The notes under the pieces: model-generated | Seen by the model: only the letters and a program-made list of their open reading frames with translations | Told to the model about the DNA's origin: nothing | Database searches by the model: none | NCBI RefSeq assembly: GCF_020169335.1 | Contig: NZ_JAIEZN010000001.1 | Location: 1,257,426 to 1,321,425, forward strand | DNA from: Devosia aquimaris | GTDB lineage: Bacteria > Pseudomonadota > Alphaproteobacteria > Rhizobiales > Devosiaceae | Direction: 5' to 3' | Length of the DNA stretch: 64,000 nucleotides | Translations under genes and position numbers: made by a program | In this document: in pieces, positions 1-7,929 of the stretch | How the letters are laid out: each line of letters opens with the position of its first letter | Position numbering within the stretch: the stretch's first letter is position 1

Positions 1-115
1 AACTGACCGACACGCCGCAATTGTCGACGGTCAGCGGATAGCTGGTCTCGGCTAATGCGGCTGTGCTCGTCAACGCGGCGAGAGCAAGGGCTAAAAGGGC
101 ACGGGAGGCGCGCAT
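1..115 (-). CDS. Periplasmic substrate-binding protein of an ABC transporter (N-terminal fragment)
   Basis: Only the first 38 codons lie in the window; the gene runs off the left edge. Reading the minus strand from ATG at 115 gives a basic start (MRASR), a hydrophobic Ala/Leu core and an Ala-Leu-Ala cleavage region, a textbook Sec signal peptide. The mature part begins ETSYPLTVDNCGVSVS. That opening resembles the mature start of the binding protein encoded at 3905 (FPVTVKSCNREVTF), so it is most likely a metallophore/cobalamin-type (FecB/BtuF) binding protein. The start codon lies 4 bases after the cofE stop, so it is co-transcribed with fgd and cofE. In that context it may bind the F420 precursor F420-0; this is inference, since the body of the protein is outside the window. 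Confidence 0.75.
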   Translation of the reverse strand, partial: MRASRALLALALAALTSTAALAETSYPLTVDNCGVSVS

Positions 116-119
116 GGAA

Positions 120-956
120 TCAATCCTGATGCTGGGCTTGGGGTGGGGAAACGGCCGGCGCATCGTCGCGCCTCTCTGCCTGGGCGGCGGCATAGCCCAG
201 GCGATAGGCCTCGGCGGAGCCAAAGCGGAACATGTCATCTTCCACCGAGCGCACCAGCGTGCGGGCGCCGGGCGCGTCGATATCGACCACCAGCCGGTCC
301 AGCCCGCGCACAATGGCGACCGGAATGCCGCTGGCCTTGCCCTTGACCAGGTCTGCGGCGCCAGCCAGCTCATCGGCCAGCACGGTTATGGTCACCTGCA
401 GCGGCCTGCCATTGGCATCGACGCCGCCGCGCATGTCGTCGGTGACGATGACACCGGCAGCGCCGATCGCCACATCGGTCTGCCCGACGCGCCAGGGGCG
501 CCCGAAGGTGTCGGTGATGATGATGCCCAGTCGCAGGCCGAGCGCGTCCCGCAGGCCGGCGCAGAGCTGGCGCGCGGAGAGATCGGGATCCTCAGGCAGG
601 CGCAGCGCCACGCCGTCGGGCACATTGGAGGTATCGATGCCGGCGGCAGCCATCACCAGGCCCTGGCGGGTCTCGACGATCTGCGTCACGCCACCCGGAT
701 GCACGCGCTCGGCCACCACGCGCACGGTATCAAGCGCAATGGCCTTATCCCGATCGGCAACCGGCACCTGGCGTCCCTCGGCCTTGGAGACAATCTTGCT
801 GGTGACCACCAGAATATCGCCGTCGCGCAAGGCGCTCTCGGCATCCTCAAGCGCCTGACGCGCCACAGCATCGGCAATCATCGAGACCAGATCATCGCCG
901 GCCGCGATTTCGGGCAGTCCGGTCAGGCCCCAGACGGAAAAGCGTGGCAAACTCAT
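120..956 (-). CDS. cofE: Coenzyme F420-0:L-glutamate ligase
   Basis: Adds L-glutamate residues to F420-0 using GTP, the last step of coenzyme F420 synthesis. The 278-residue length fits the single-domain CofE found in archaea and some bacteria, without the C-terminal nitroreductase-like domain of mycobacterial FbiB. Visible family motifs are [17 protein letters not shown] near residues 46-62, and [18 protein letters not shown], the GTP/metal site region, in the middle. I take ATG at 956 rather than the TTG two codons upstream; a weak GGA precedes it. It lies 53 bases after fgd and 4 bases before a binding-protein gene on the same strand. The last 20 or so residues are polar and probably disordered. 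Confidence 0.9.
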   Translation of the reverse strand: MSLPRFSVWGLTGLPEIAAGDDLVSMIADAVARQALEDAESALRDGDILVVTSKIVSKAEGRQVPVADRDKAIALDTVRVVAERVHPGGVTQIVETRQGLVMAAAGIDTSNVPDGVALRLPEDPDLSARQLCAGLRDALGLRLGIIITDTFGRPWRVGQTDVAIGAAGVIVTDDMRGGVDANGRPLQVTITVLADELAGAADLVKGKASGIPVAIVRGLDRLVVDIDAPGARTLVRSVEDDMFRFGSAEAYRLGYAAAQAERRDDAPAVSPPQAQHQD

Positions 957-1009
957 TGGCAATCGTCCGTGCGTGGCTGGCAGATGGGGCAGGGGGCCTG
1001 TTCCCGGCG

Positions 1010-2005
1010 CTAGAGCGCCTTGAGGCGCGGCAGGATATCGCGCGCGTAAAGCTGGAGGAACCGGCTCTGGTCATCACCGGGCGCATGGAACACCAGGTGA
1101 TCAAAGCCATAATCGATATAGGTCTTGATCGCGGCGACATGCTCGTCCGGGTCGCTCGAGACAATCCAGCGCTTGGCAATGCGCTCGATGGGCAGCGCCG
1201 CAGCCAGCCGTTCCATTTCCTCGGGATCTTCCACCGAGTGCTTTTCCTCGGCCGACAGCGACAGCGCCGCCCAGCCGCGGGTGTTGTTCAGCGCCACTTC
1301 CGGATCAGGATCGTAGGAGACTTTCACTTCGATCATGCGCTCGAACGGCTTGTCCGCCAGCGGGGATTCCTGCCGGCCCAGCGCCACATTGGGCAGCAGC
1401 TGGTCGACATAGAGCTCGGCGCCCTTGCCGGACGTGCAGATGAAGCCGTCGCCGGCGCGACCGGCATATTTGGCATTGAGCGGCCCGCCGGCCGCCAGAT
1501 AGATCGGCACCATCTCGTCGGGCTTGTCATAGATGGTTGCGTTCTGCGTCTTGTAGAACTCGCCCTCGAAGCTGACGCGATCCTCGCTCCACAGCTGGCG
1601 GATCAGCGCCACGGCCTCGCGCAGCCGCGCCGACCGCTCCTTGAGTTCGGGCCAGACCATGCCTGTGGACGGCACTTCATTGAGTGATTCACCCGTACCG
1701 ACGCCCAGTATCACGCGATTGGGGAACATGGCGCCCAACGTGCCGAAGGCATGCGCAACAACCGATGGATGTAACCGAAAGGTCGGCGTCAGAACCGAGG
1801 TGCCCAGCACGACGCGCTCGGTGCGCGCCAGCACGGCAGCCATCCAGGACGGCGCAAATGGCGCATGGCCATCGGTGTGCTTCCAGGGCTGGAAATGGTC
1901 GCTGACGAAGACCGAGTCAAAGCCAGCTTGTTCAGCTTCGACGGCAAAATTGAGCAGTTTGGTGGGCGCGAACTGTTCCGCCGACGCCTTGTATCCGAAG
2001 CGCAT
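1010..2005 (-). CDS. fgd: F420-dependent glucose-6-phosphate dehydrogenase (luciferase-like family)
   Basis: Oxidises glucose-6-phosphate to 6-phosphogluconolactone while reducing F420. The protein (331 residues) follows mycobacterial Fgd1 closely as I remember it: [11 protein letters not shown] at the start, SDHFQPW with the catalytic His at residue 37, [20 protein letters not shown] with the catalytic Glu at residue 106 (His40 and Glu109 in M. tuberculosis Fgd1, the same offset of 3), TSGKG and [14 protein letters not shown]. This places it in true Fgd rather than a generic luciferase-like monooxygenase. The open frame extends to 2092, but GGAGG at 2012-2016 with 6-base spacing and the family N-terminus choose ATG at 2005. 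It is the first gene of the fgd-cofE-binding protein unit, with an operator-like palindrome 34 bases upstream. Confidence 0.92.
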   Translation of the reverse strand: MRFGYKASAEQFAPTKLLNFAVEAEQAGFDSVFVSDHFQPWKHTDGHAPFAPSWMAAVLARTERVVLGTSVLTPTFRLHPSVVAHAFGTLGAMFPNRVILGVGTGESLNEVPSTGMVWPELKERSARLREAVALIRQLWSEDRVSFEGEFYKTQNATIYDKPDEMVPIYLAAGGPLNAKYAGRAGDGFICTSGKGAELYVDQLLPNVALGRQESPLADKPFERMIEVKVSYDPDPEVALNNTRGWAALSLSAEEKHSVEDPEEMERLAAALPIERIAKRWIVSSDPDEHVAAIKTYIDYGFDHLVFHAPGDDQSRFLQLYARDILPRLKAL

Positions 2006-2038
2006 TGCCATCCTCCATGCCCATGCCGACAACAATAC

Positions 2039-2056
2039 TTTGACCAATTGGTCAAA
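2039..2056. promoter_or_regulatory. Perfect 18-bp palindrome, probable repressor operator of fgd-cofE
   Basis: TTTGACCAATTGGTCAAA is an exact inverted repeat with no central spacer. It lies 34 bases upstream of the fgd start, where a promoter or transcription start is expected. Its length and symmetry suit a dimeric helix-turn-helix repressor of the TetR, MarR or GntR type; no such regulator gene is visible in the window. I cannot fix the -10 and -35 boxes with certainty. Confidence 0.6.
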
Positions 2057-2779
2057 ATTGTCCATCGGATTCTTGCACACCGTGCCGGACAAGAATCCCC
2101 AGGCTCAGGGTGGTCATCTGGACAGCGCGGCGCAACCGCAATGATGTCCCGTAGGACAATAGGTCGGACAGATTGCAGGCGCATGGCATTGGCCGCACGT
2201 TGCGTACAGAGGCGACGCCTTTTGCGGGCACGCTGACTGGTGGGTGCTGAAAAGCCAGACGGCCATCGCAGCGATCAGACGTCTGCCAGCGGCGCACAAT
2301 GCTGCGGCACGACGTCGAGCTTGCAATCCGCACGCTGCGCGGCATCGAGCGTGGCGTCTGCCAACGGCACAGCTCTGGTGTCTGGCCGGGCGCCGTACTG
2401 CACGACTGAAGTGGACGACAACGGGCCGGAGGACGAACAACGGACTTGCCAGGGGCATTTTGCACAGCAAGATGCGGAAAACCGCATTCGGCACGTTCAA
2501 AAGGCCGCTCAACCGCCAAACCTCAGCAAATCAGCCGCTTTCCCATCCACAAAAGTTCCATAATATATATTATGCGAATTACAGATAGCGGCTTGTGTTG
2601 GACTATTCGCTGCTGTGTTTGCCCTCCCTCGATCTACCTGTGCTGCCTGGCGCTGCAAACGCCAACACGTTGGCAAGCGGCAATTCCCCAGACGCAGGTC
2701 TATCCGGAGCTCCCCCCAACCACGCGCCTGATCCGCCATTGACACGACTCTGTCCGCTGCGCTTTATCACTCGCGTTGA
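2057..2779. other. Gene-free stretch between the fgd operon and the cobalamin riboswitch
   Basis: About 720 bases with no convincing gene. Open frames exist on both strands (for example 2114-2512 minus and 2240-2563 plus), but their products are rich in Arg, Cys, Ala and Ser with no recognisable motif or good ribosome binding site. The stretch from about 2540 to 2590 is clearly richer in A and T than the surroundings and holds a 16-bp palindrome. It may be the remains of a lost gene or a long regulatory region. Confidence 0.5.
2559..2574. promoter_or_regulatory. AT-rich 16-bp palindrome
   Basis: CATAATATATATTATG is an exact palindrome within a locally AT-rich patch. Such sites often serve as operators for GntR-type or metal-responsive repressors. 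The nearest downstream start is the cobalamin transporter more than 500 bases away behind a riboswitch, so its target is unclear. Confidence 0.35.
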
Positions 2780-2966
2780 AGGTTCCTCGGCGGTCGATTG
2801 CCAACGGGGATTAAAAGGGAACACGGTGCGACGTACCCATCAGGGCGCAAAACCGTGGCTGCCCCCGCAACTGTAAGCGGTGAGCTCTTCCAGGACACCA
2901 CTGGCCTTTATGGGCTGGGAAGGTTGGAAGCGCTGCGACCCGCGAGCCAGGAGACCTGCCATCGAC
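2780..2966 (+). promoter_or_regulatory. Cobalamin (adenosylcobalamin-type) riboswitch
   Basis: Conserved landmarks occur in the correct order: GGGAACACGGTGCGA near 2817-2831, GGCTGCCCCCGCAACTGTAA (the B12 box core) near 2857-2876, the CCACTGG...TGGGCTGGGAAGG region, and GCGAGCCAGGAGACCTGCC ending at 2960. GTCGAT (2793-2798) can pair with ATCGAC (2961-2966) as a closing stem. It lies upstream of the ATPase-binding protein-permease genes and would lower their expression when cobalamin is plentiful. The outer limits are approximate. Confidence 0.95.
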
Positions 2967-3006
2967 ATCCATGAAACCCGGCCGGGGTGTGCCGAGGGGA
3001 ACAACG

Positions 3007-3120
3007 ATGGCGCTCGACGACCACCACATCGCAGCATTCTGCCTGATCGGTTCTTTCGCACCGCCCTGCCCATTGGCGGAGCCACGCGATGGATCTGGCG
3101 CGACGACTCGTCGGCGATAA
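3007..3120 (+). CDS. Possible 37-residue leader peptide or gene remnant
   Basis: An ATG at 3007 follows a GAGGGG ribosome binding site at good distance, just after the riboswitch, and reads 37 codons to TAA, overlapping the ATPase start at 3089 in another frame. The peptide begins MALDDHHIAAFCLIGS and has no family I recognise. The frame could couple translation to the ATPase gene, or be the remnant of a metal-binding ORF, or be chance. Confidence 0.25.
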   Translation: MALDDHHIAAFCLIGSFAPPCPLAEPRDGSGATTRRR

Positions 3121-3895
3121 TCCGGCCCGACTGACTGTCGACAGGCTGAGCTGGGGCCCGAGGGGCCACCAGCCGATCATTGCCGACCTAAATTTCGTTG
3201 TCGAGCCCGGTGCCATGCTGGCCGTGATCGGCCCCAATGGCGCCGGAAAATCCAGCCTTTTGCGCTGCCTCTATCGCTATCATCGCCCCACGATGGGCCG
3301 CGTGCTGCTCGATGGCGCTGATATCTGGGAGACCCAGCCCAGGGCCCTCGCCCGCCGCGTCGCCACCGTATTGCAGGAATCGGCGTCCGACTTTGGGCTC
3401 AGCGTCGCCGAGATCGTCGAGCTTGGCCTGACGCCGCATCAGCAGCGCTTTGGCGCCCCGGCCTACGAGCCCGTTGAGGATGCGCTGGCGCTGATGCAAC
3501 TTACCACACTGGCGCCTCGCGATTTTGCCTCGCTCTCCGGCGGCGAAAAGCAGCGCGTGATGATTGCCCGGGCACTGGTGCAGAAGCCCGACCTGCTGAT
3601 CCTCGACGAACCCACCAACCATCTCGACATCCGCCACCAACTCGATGTGCTGGCGCTGCTCGCCGCATTGCCGACAACGGTGGTGGTGTCGCTGCATGAC
3701 CTTGCGCTGGCCGCCGCCCATGCCGATCGCGTGCTGCTGCTTGATCAGGGCCGCCAGGCCCAGTTCGGCGCGCCACTCGATGTGCTGACACCCCGGGCGA
3801 TCCGCCAAACCTTTGCCGTCGAGACCGCCGTCGACAGCCATCCGGCCACCGGCCGGCCCCGCTTTTCCTTTCACCGCGATAATTCAGAGATTTAG
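3089..3895 (+). CDS. ABC transporter ATP-binding protein, cobalamin/iron-complex type
   Basis: Energy-coupling ATPase (268 residues) for import of a corrinoid or related chelate, acting on the cytoplasmic face of the permease encoded at 4904. Walker A is GPNGAGKSS at residues 48-56, the ABC signature LSGGEKQR at 149-156, Walker B LLILDEP at 169-175 and the switch His at 203 (SLHD), so all catalytic parts are present. It is the FepC/BtuD subfamily by sequence style. The ATG at 3089 has GGAG about 8 bases upstream. It is the first full gene after the cobalamin riboswitch and ends 9 bases before the binding-protein start. Cobalamin as substrate is inferred from the riboswitch. Confidence 0.9.
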   Translation: MDLARRLVGDNPARLTVDRLSWGPRGHQPIIADLNFVVEPGAMLAVIGPNGAGKSSLLRCLYRYHRPTMGRVLLDGADIWETQPRALARRVATVLQESASDFGLSVAEIVELGLTPHQQRFGAPAYEPVEDALALMQLTTLAPRDFASLSGGEKQRVMIARALVQKPDLLILDEPTNHLDIRHQLDVLALLAALPTTVVVSLHDLALAAAHADRVLLLDQGRQAQFGAPLDVLTPRAIRQTFAVETAVDSHPATGRPRFSFHRDNSEI

Positions 3896-3904
3896 GAGAT
3901 TTTG

Positions 3905-4864
3905 ATGCGCGTTTTGCCCCTTTTGATGGCCTCTGCCCTTTTGGCCTGCGCCCTGCCCGTACCGCTGACCATGGCTTCTGGCTTTCCCGTGACGGTGAAG
4001 AGCTGTAACCGCGAGGTGACCTTTGACGCGGCACCCCAGCGCGCCATCTCCAACGACGTCAACCTCACCGAGATGATGCTGGCCCTGGGCCTGACCGACC
4101 ATATGGCGGGCTACACCGGTGTGTCGGACTGGAAAACCCTGGACGAGCGGCTGCGCCAGGGTGTCGCCGCCCTGCCCGAGCTGTCGCCGGATTATCCCAG
4201 CAAGGAAGTCCTGCTCGGCGCCGATGCCGATTTCTACTTTGCTGGCTGGAACTACGGCATGAAGGTCGGGGGCGAAGTGACGCCAGAGACGCTCGCACCC
4301 TTCGGCATCGCCGTCTATGAGCTGACCGAGAGCTGCATCCACATCATGGACAAGCCCAAGGCATCCATGGACGATCTCTATGCCGATCTGCGGAACCTCG
4401 GCCGCATCTTCGGCGTGGCCGAAAAGGCCGAGACCCTCGTGTCCGGCTATCGCCAGGAACTGGCCAATTTCACTGCCACGCTCGACACCAGCGGCACGCC
4501 GCCAGCGGTCTTTGTCTATGACTCCGGCGAAGACAAGCCCTTCACTGCCGGACGCTTTGGCATTCCCACGGCGCTGATCGAGGCCGCCGGCGGCCGCAAT
4601 ATCATGGACGATGTGCCATCGAGCTGGGTCAGCATCGGCTGGGAGCCGGTCATCGAGCGCAATCCCGACGTCATCGTCATCGTCAACTATGGCGATGTCA
4701 CAGCCGATCAGAAGATCGATTTCCTCAAGTCCAACCCGGCCTTCTCGGCCATTCCCGCCGTGGTCAACGACCGCTTCGTCGTGCTCGACTATGTCGAGGC
4801 GACGCCCGGTCCACGCAATATCGAGGCCATCAAGCGCCTTGCCGCCGCTTTCCATCCGGCCTGA
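3905..4864 (+). CDS. Periplasmic cobalamin/iron-complex-type substrate-binding protein
   Basis: A 319-residue BtuF/FecB-like (TroA fold) protein. Residues 1 to about 24 form a signal peptide; LLAC inside it could act as a lipoprotein signal, but the fit is poor. The mature protein starts FPVTVKSCNREVTF and holds NDVNLTEMMLALGLTD, the usual first lobe, and VIVNYGD and VLDYVEATPGPRNIEA in the second lobe. Start is ATG at 3905, with AGGAG at 3894-3898; a TTG just upstream is not needed. Control by the upstream riboswitch points to cobalamin or a corrinoid precursor. Similar N-terminal wording in the cut gene at 1-115 suggests a paralogue. Confidence 0.88.
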   Translation: MRVLPLLMASALLACALPVPLTMASGFPVTVKSCNREVTFDAAPQRAISNDVNLTEMMLALGLTDHMAGYTGVSDWKTLDERLRQGVAALPELSPDYPSKEVLLGADADFYFAGWNYGMKVGGEVTPETLAPFGIAVYELTESCIHIMDKPKASMDDLYADLRNLGRIFGVAEKAETLVSGYRQELANFTATLDTSGTPPAVFVYDSGEDKPFTAGRFGIPTALIEAAGGRNIMDDVPSSWVSIGWEPVIERNPDVIVIVNYGDVTADQKIDFLKSNPAFSAIPAVVNDRFVVLDYVEATPGPRNIEAIKRLAAAFHPA

Positions 4865-4873
4865 CGGAGATCA

Positions 4874-4894
4874 GGGCCGGCTTCGCGCCGGCCC
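4874..4894 (+). other. Strong RNA hairpin between binding-protein and permease genes
   Basis: GGGCCGGC and GCCGGCCC form an 8-bp perfect stem around the loop TTCGC. No T-run follows, so it is probably not a full terminator. Hairpins in this place often protect the upstream message and raise the amount of binding protein over the membrane parts. That role is inferred. Confidence 0.5.
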
Positions 4895-4903
4895 GCCACA
4901 CCA

Positions 4904-5965
4904 ATGTCGCACAAGCACCTCGTCGACGGGCCACGCCACGCCCTGATCCACAACCTGCCGCTCGCCATTGCCGGCTTGCTGCTTCTGCTGTTGCTGGTCG
5001 CCATGCTGGCGATCAGCGTCGGTGCCATTGCCATTCCGCCCGACATGGTCTGGCGCGTGGTGGCCAGCCATGTGTTTCCCGGCAGCATCACGCCGGACTG
5101 GTCGGCCGGCCGCGACAATATCGTCTGGGAGGTGCGCCTGCCCCGTGTCCTGCTGGGCGCCACGGTCGGCGCGAGCCTCGCCGTCGTTGGCGCCGCGCTG
5201 CAGTCAGTGACGCGCAATCCGCTTGCCGACCCGCATCTGCTGGGCGTGTCCTCGGGCGCGGCGCTGGGCGCCATTCTGGTGCTGCTGCACACCGGCATGT
5301 TCCTCGGCCTTGTCACCGTGCCGCTGTTCGCCTTTGGCGGCGCGCTGCTCAGCACCGCTCTCGTGGTCGGGGTTGCCAATTTCGCCGGTGCCACCAATGC
5401 CAGCCGCCTCGTGCTGACCGGGGTAGCCATTTCCTTTGTCATCACCTCACTGGGGAGCCTCGCCATCTTCCTGGGCGATCCGCGTGCGGCCCATACGGTG
5501 ATCTTCTGGATGCTGGGCGGCCTGGGCCTGGCGCAATGGGCGCAACTGCCCTACCCGCTCGCCGCCCTTCTTCTGTGCGGCACGGTTCTGCTGGTCAATG
5601 CGCGCAATCTCAATGCCATGACGCTGGGCGATGAAAGCGCCACTACGCTTGGTCTGCCCGCCGGGCGCTTCCGGTTGTTGATTTTTGTCGTCTGCGCCCT
5701 GCTCACCGGCGCAGCCGTGGCCTTTTCCGGCGTCATTTCCTTTGTCGGGCTGATGATCCCGCATCTGGTGCGCCTGGCCATCGGCGGCGACTATCGGCGC
5801 GTGCTGCCGCTCTCGGCACTGGTCGGCGCCATCTTCCTGGTGCTGGCTGACATGGTGGCGCGGGTCATCATCCCGCCGCAGGACCTGCCCATTGGCGTTA
5901 TCACCGGTCTCGTCGGCGGCGTGTTCTTCATCGCGCTGATGCGTCGCAATGGCCGGCTGGGCTAG
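4904..5965 (+). CDS. ABC transporter permease of the FecCD/BtuC family
   Basis: Integral inner-membrane subunit (353 residues), likely about ten transmembrane helices starting near residue 17 (LPLAIAGLLLLLLLVAMLAI). Family signatures include RLPRVLLGATVGASLAVVG, GAALQSVTRNPLADPHLLGV, FVGLMIPHLVRLAIG near residue 280 and a C-terminal PIGVITGLVGGVFFI. It completes a three-gene importer with the genes at 3089 and 3905 under one cobalamin riboswitch. No strong ribosome binding site precedes ATG at 4904, but the N-terminus fits the family. Confidence 0.9.
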   Translation: MSHKHLVDGPRHALIHNLPLAIAGLLLLLLLVAMLAISVGAIAIPPDMVWRVVASHVFPGSITPDWSAGRDNIVWEVRLPRVLLGATVGASLAVVGAALQSVTRNPLADPHLLGVSSGAALGAILVLLHTGMFLGLVTVPLFAFGGALLSTALVVGVANFAGATNASRLVLTGVAISFVITSLGSLAIFLGDPRAAHTVIFWMLGGLGLAQWAQLPYPLAALLLCGTVLLVNARNLNAMTLGDESATTLGLPAGRFRLLIFVVCALLTGAAVAFSGVISFVGLMIPHLVRLAIGGDYRRVLPLSALVGAIFLVLADMVARVIIPPQDLPIGVITGLVGGVFFIALMRRNGRLG

Positions 5966-5999
5966 GGCCCCACGCCGGCCAACCGCCCCTGCCCTAGCC
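5960..5999. terminator. Inverted repeat across two convergent stop codons
   Basis: GGCTAGGGC (5960-5968) and GCCCTAGCC (5991-5999) are exact reverse complements, with 22 bases between them. Each arm contains the TAG stop of one of the two converging genes. It could act as a bidirectional terminator; no T-run is present, so factor-dependent ending is also possible. Confidence 0.4.
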
Positions 6000-6761
6000 A
6001 GCGCTGTCGCCGACATCCGGTGCAGGCGCAGTCGCGCCACCAAACTGGGCCAACAACCGGCTCAGCAGCGCCGCGCTAAACTCAGCGCTGCTCACGCGCG
6101 CCCGCATGGCCTCTGGCGTCTCCGGCTCAGGGACAGGCTCGGCAGGCATGCCGGCGTCAGGACTGCGGGCGGCCCCCTCCTTCGCGATCTGGATCATTTC
6201 CCTTTCCGCGTCGGTCATGTCCTCTTCGGCAATCTGCTTGATGGGCATGGCCGTCATGCCCGACGTGTCCAGCCGCTGCGCCACCAAGATATCATCCTTG
6301 GTGATGGCGTTGCGATCAGCCCCTTCCCGGAACATCACCGCGATATTGGGTAGTGCCCCATTGTCGAGATAGTTGGCCTGATTCATCACCTTGTCGGCTT
6401 CGATCTCCTCGCGGTTCAGCACCCCATTGCCGTCCACATCGACCCGGGCGAAATAGGCGTCCTTGGCCTGTTGCGCCAGTTCGGCCCGCGCCGCAGGGCT
6501 CATCGCCTTGTTATCCTGAACCGTCAGAAGCTGGCCGATGACATCGCTCGACAGCAGCTTGCCGGGCCATTCCTCAAGGCTGAGCGCGCCATCCTTGTCG
6601 GCATCCTGAGCTGCCATGACCTGCTCAAGCTTGCCCTTCTGCCCCACCTGATCGAGCAGCTCGGACATTTCCGCGCCGGACACCTTTGCGTCCCGGTCCT
6701 TGTCCGCCAAAGCGAACAGCCGGTTGAGCAATGTTCCGCCAACACTACTGATCTCCGTCAT
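5994..6761 (-). CDS. EF-hand domain protein
   Basis: A 255-residue soluble protein with three good calcium-binding loops of 12 residues: 20-31 (DKDRDAKVSGAE), 53-64 (DADKDGALSLEE) and 108-119 (DVDGNGVLNREE). All have acidic residues at positions 1 and 3 and Glu at 12. The C-terminal third is rich in Pro, Ala and Glu and likely flexible. No signal peptide is seen with the chosen start, so it may be cytoplasmic, which is less common for bacterial EF-hand proteins. The frame extends upstream to 6881, but the ATG at 6761 has a GAGG site and a better start. Function unknown; a calcium sensor or buffer role is only a guess. Confidence 0.85.
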   Translation of the reverse strand: MTEISSVGGTLLNRLFALADKDRDAKVSGAEMSELLDQVGQKGKLEQVMAAQDADKDGALSLEEWPGKLLSSDVIGQLLTVQDNKAMSPAARAELAQQAKDAYFARVDVDGNGVLNREEIEADKVMNQANYLDNGALPNIAVMFREGADRNAITKDDILVAQRLDTSGMTAMPIKQIAEEDMTDAEREMIQIAKEGAARSPDAGMPAEPVPEPETPEAMRARVSSAEFSAALLSRLLAQFGGATAPAPDVGDSAG

Positions 6762-6969
6762 CCTCTGCCCTCGAATGTTGATTGCTGAGAGGGATTTAGC
6801 AATTCTCGTGCCACATGCGCAGGGCGGGATTTCCGGGCTTTTGCCCGCTCTTGTGCTGCAGCCAATGCTGCCTGTGGGCAAGATTTGCCCGACAGACCCG
6901 GCAACAATGGCGACTCTGCCTTTGCCGGCGCGCTAGGCTTGGGCAGTGATTCCAACCCGTGAGCCCGCC

Positions 6970-7779
6970 ATGCAGCCCTCCCGCGACCTGTCCCGCCTCA
7001 TCGAGATCATGGCGGCGCTGCGCAATCCGGTCGGCGGCTGCCCCTGGGACCTCGAGCAGGACTTCGCCAGCATCCGCCACTACACCATTGAGGAGGCCTA
7101 TGAGGTCGCCGACGCCATCGAGCGCGAGGATTTTGATGATCTGCGCGAGGAACTGGGCGACCTGCTGCTGCAGCCCATCTATCACGCCCAGATGGCCAGC
7201 GAGGCCGGCTATTTCGACATTGGCGATGTCATAGAGGCCATCACCGAAAAGCTCATCCGCCGCCATCCCCATGTGTTCGGCGAGGAAGCCGCGCGCAATG
7301 CCACAATGGCCAAGGGCCAGTGGGAAGCCATCAAGGTGCAGGAACGCGCCGCCAAGGCCGCGCGCAAGGGCGACAGCACACCCTCATTGCTCGACGACGT
7401 TCCCCAGGTGCTGCCCGCCCTCGCCCGGGCGGAAAAGCTGACCAAGCGCGCCGCCAAGGTCGGCTTTGACTGGCCGGACCTCGCTGCCGTGCGCGCCAAG
7501 GTCGAGGAAGAACTGGCTGAAGTGGCCGAGGCCGAGGCCGGTGGCAACGCCGCCGCCGTGCATGAGGAAATCGGCGACCTGCTGTTCGCCGTGGCCAATC
7601 TGGCGCGCAAGGCAGGCGTCGACGCCGAGGGCGCGCTGCGCGACGCCAATCTCAAGTTCACCCGGCGCTTCCACCATGTCGAGGCCCGCTGCCGCGAGGA
7701 TGGGCTGGATCCCGCGACGGCTGGCTTGGAGCGGCTGGATGGCTATTGGAACGAGATCCGCGCGGCCGACAAGGCCTGA
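6970..7779 (+). CDS. mazG: Nucleoside triphosphate pyrophosphohydrolase MazG
   Basis: Hydrolyses (d)NTPs to monophosphates and pyrophosphate as a house-cleaning enzyme. The 269-residue protein has the two tandem MazG domains of the E. coli type. In the first, CPWDLEQDFASI leads into EEAYE (41-45) and EELGDLL (60-66), which supply the magnesium-binding acidic residues. The second repeats the pattern as EEELAEVAEA and HEEIGDLLFAV. I prefer ATG at 6970 to the upstream GTG at 6946 because the family begins close to this Met. Confidence 0.93.
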   Translation: MQPSRDLSRLIEIMAALRNPVGGCPWDLEQDFASIRHYTIEEAYEVADAIEREDFDDLREELGDLLLQPIYHAQMASEAGYFDIGDVIEAITEKLIRRHPHVFGEEAARNATMAKGQWEAIKVQERAAKAARKGDSTPSLLDDVPQVLPALARAEKLTKRAAKVGFDWPDLAAVRAKVEEELAEVAEAEAGGNAAAVHEEIGDLLFAVANLARKAGVDAEGALRDANLKFTRRFHHVEARCREDGLDPATAGLERLDGYWNEIRAADKA

Positions 7780-7790
7780 CAGCATTGCAC

Positions 7791-7818
7791 GCCTGAGTGG
7801 CCGAAGGGTCATTCAGGC
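7791..7818 (+). terminator. Hairpin after mazG
   Basis: GCCTGAGTGGCC and GGTCATTCAGGC form a 12-bp stem with two G-T wobble pairs and a GAAG loop, just past the mazG stop. An A-rich tract follows but no T-run, so strength as an intrinsic terminator is doubtful. Confidence 0.4.
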
Positions 7819-7929
7819 TGAGTCAAAAATGGCGGCTTTCGAACACCGGACCGTACGTTTGGGCACCTGAGGATCGGCAGCGCAGAAAACCGTCATTTTG
7901 CAGACCAGCATCAACGGCCTGGCGGCCGC

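Noticed and set aside
2052-2563. Several frames of 100-155 codons between fgd and the riboswitch
   Set aside because: Products are Cys/Arg/Ala-rich with no ribosome binding site or motif; none is favoured over the others.
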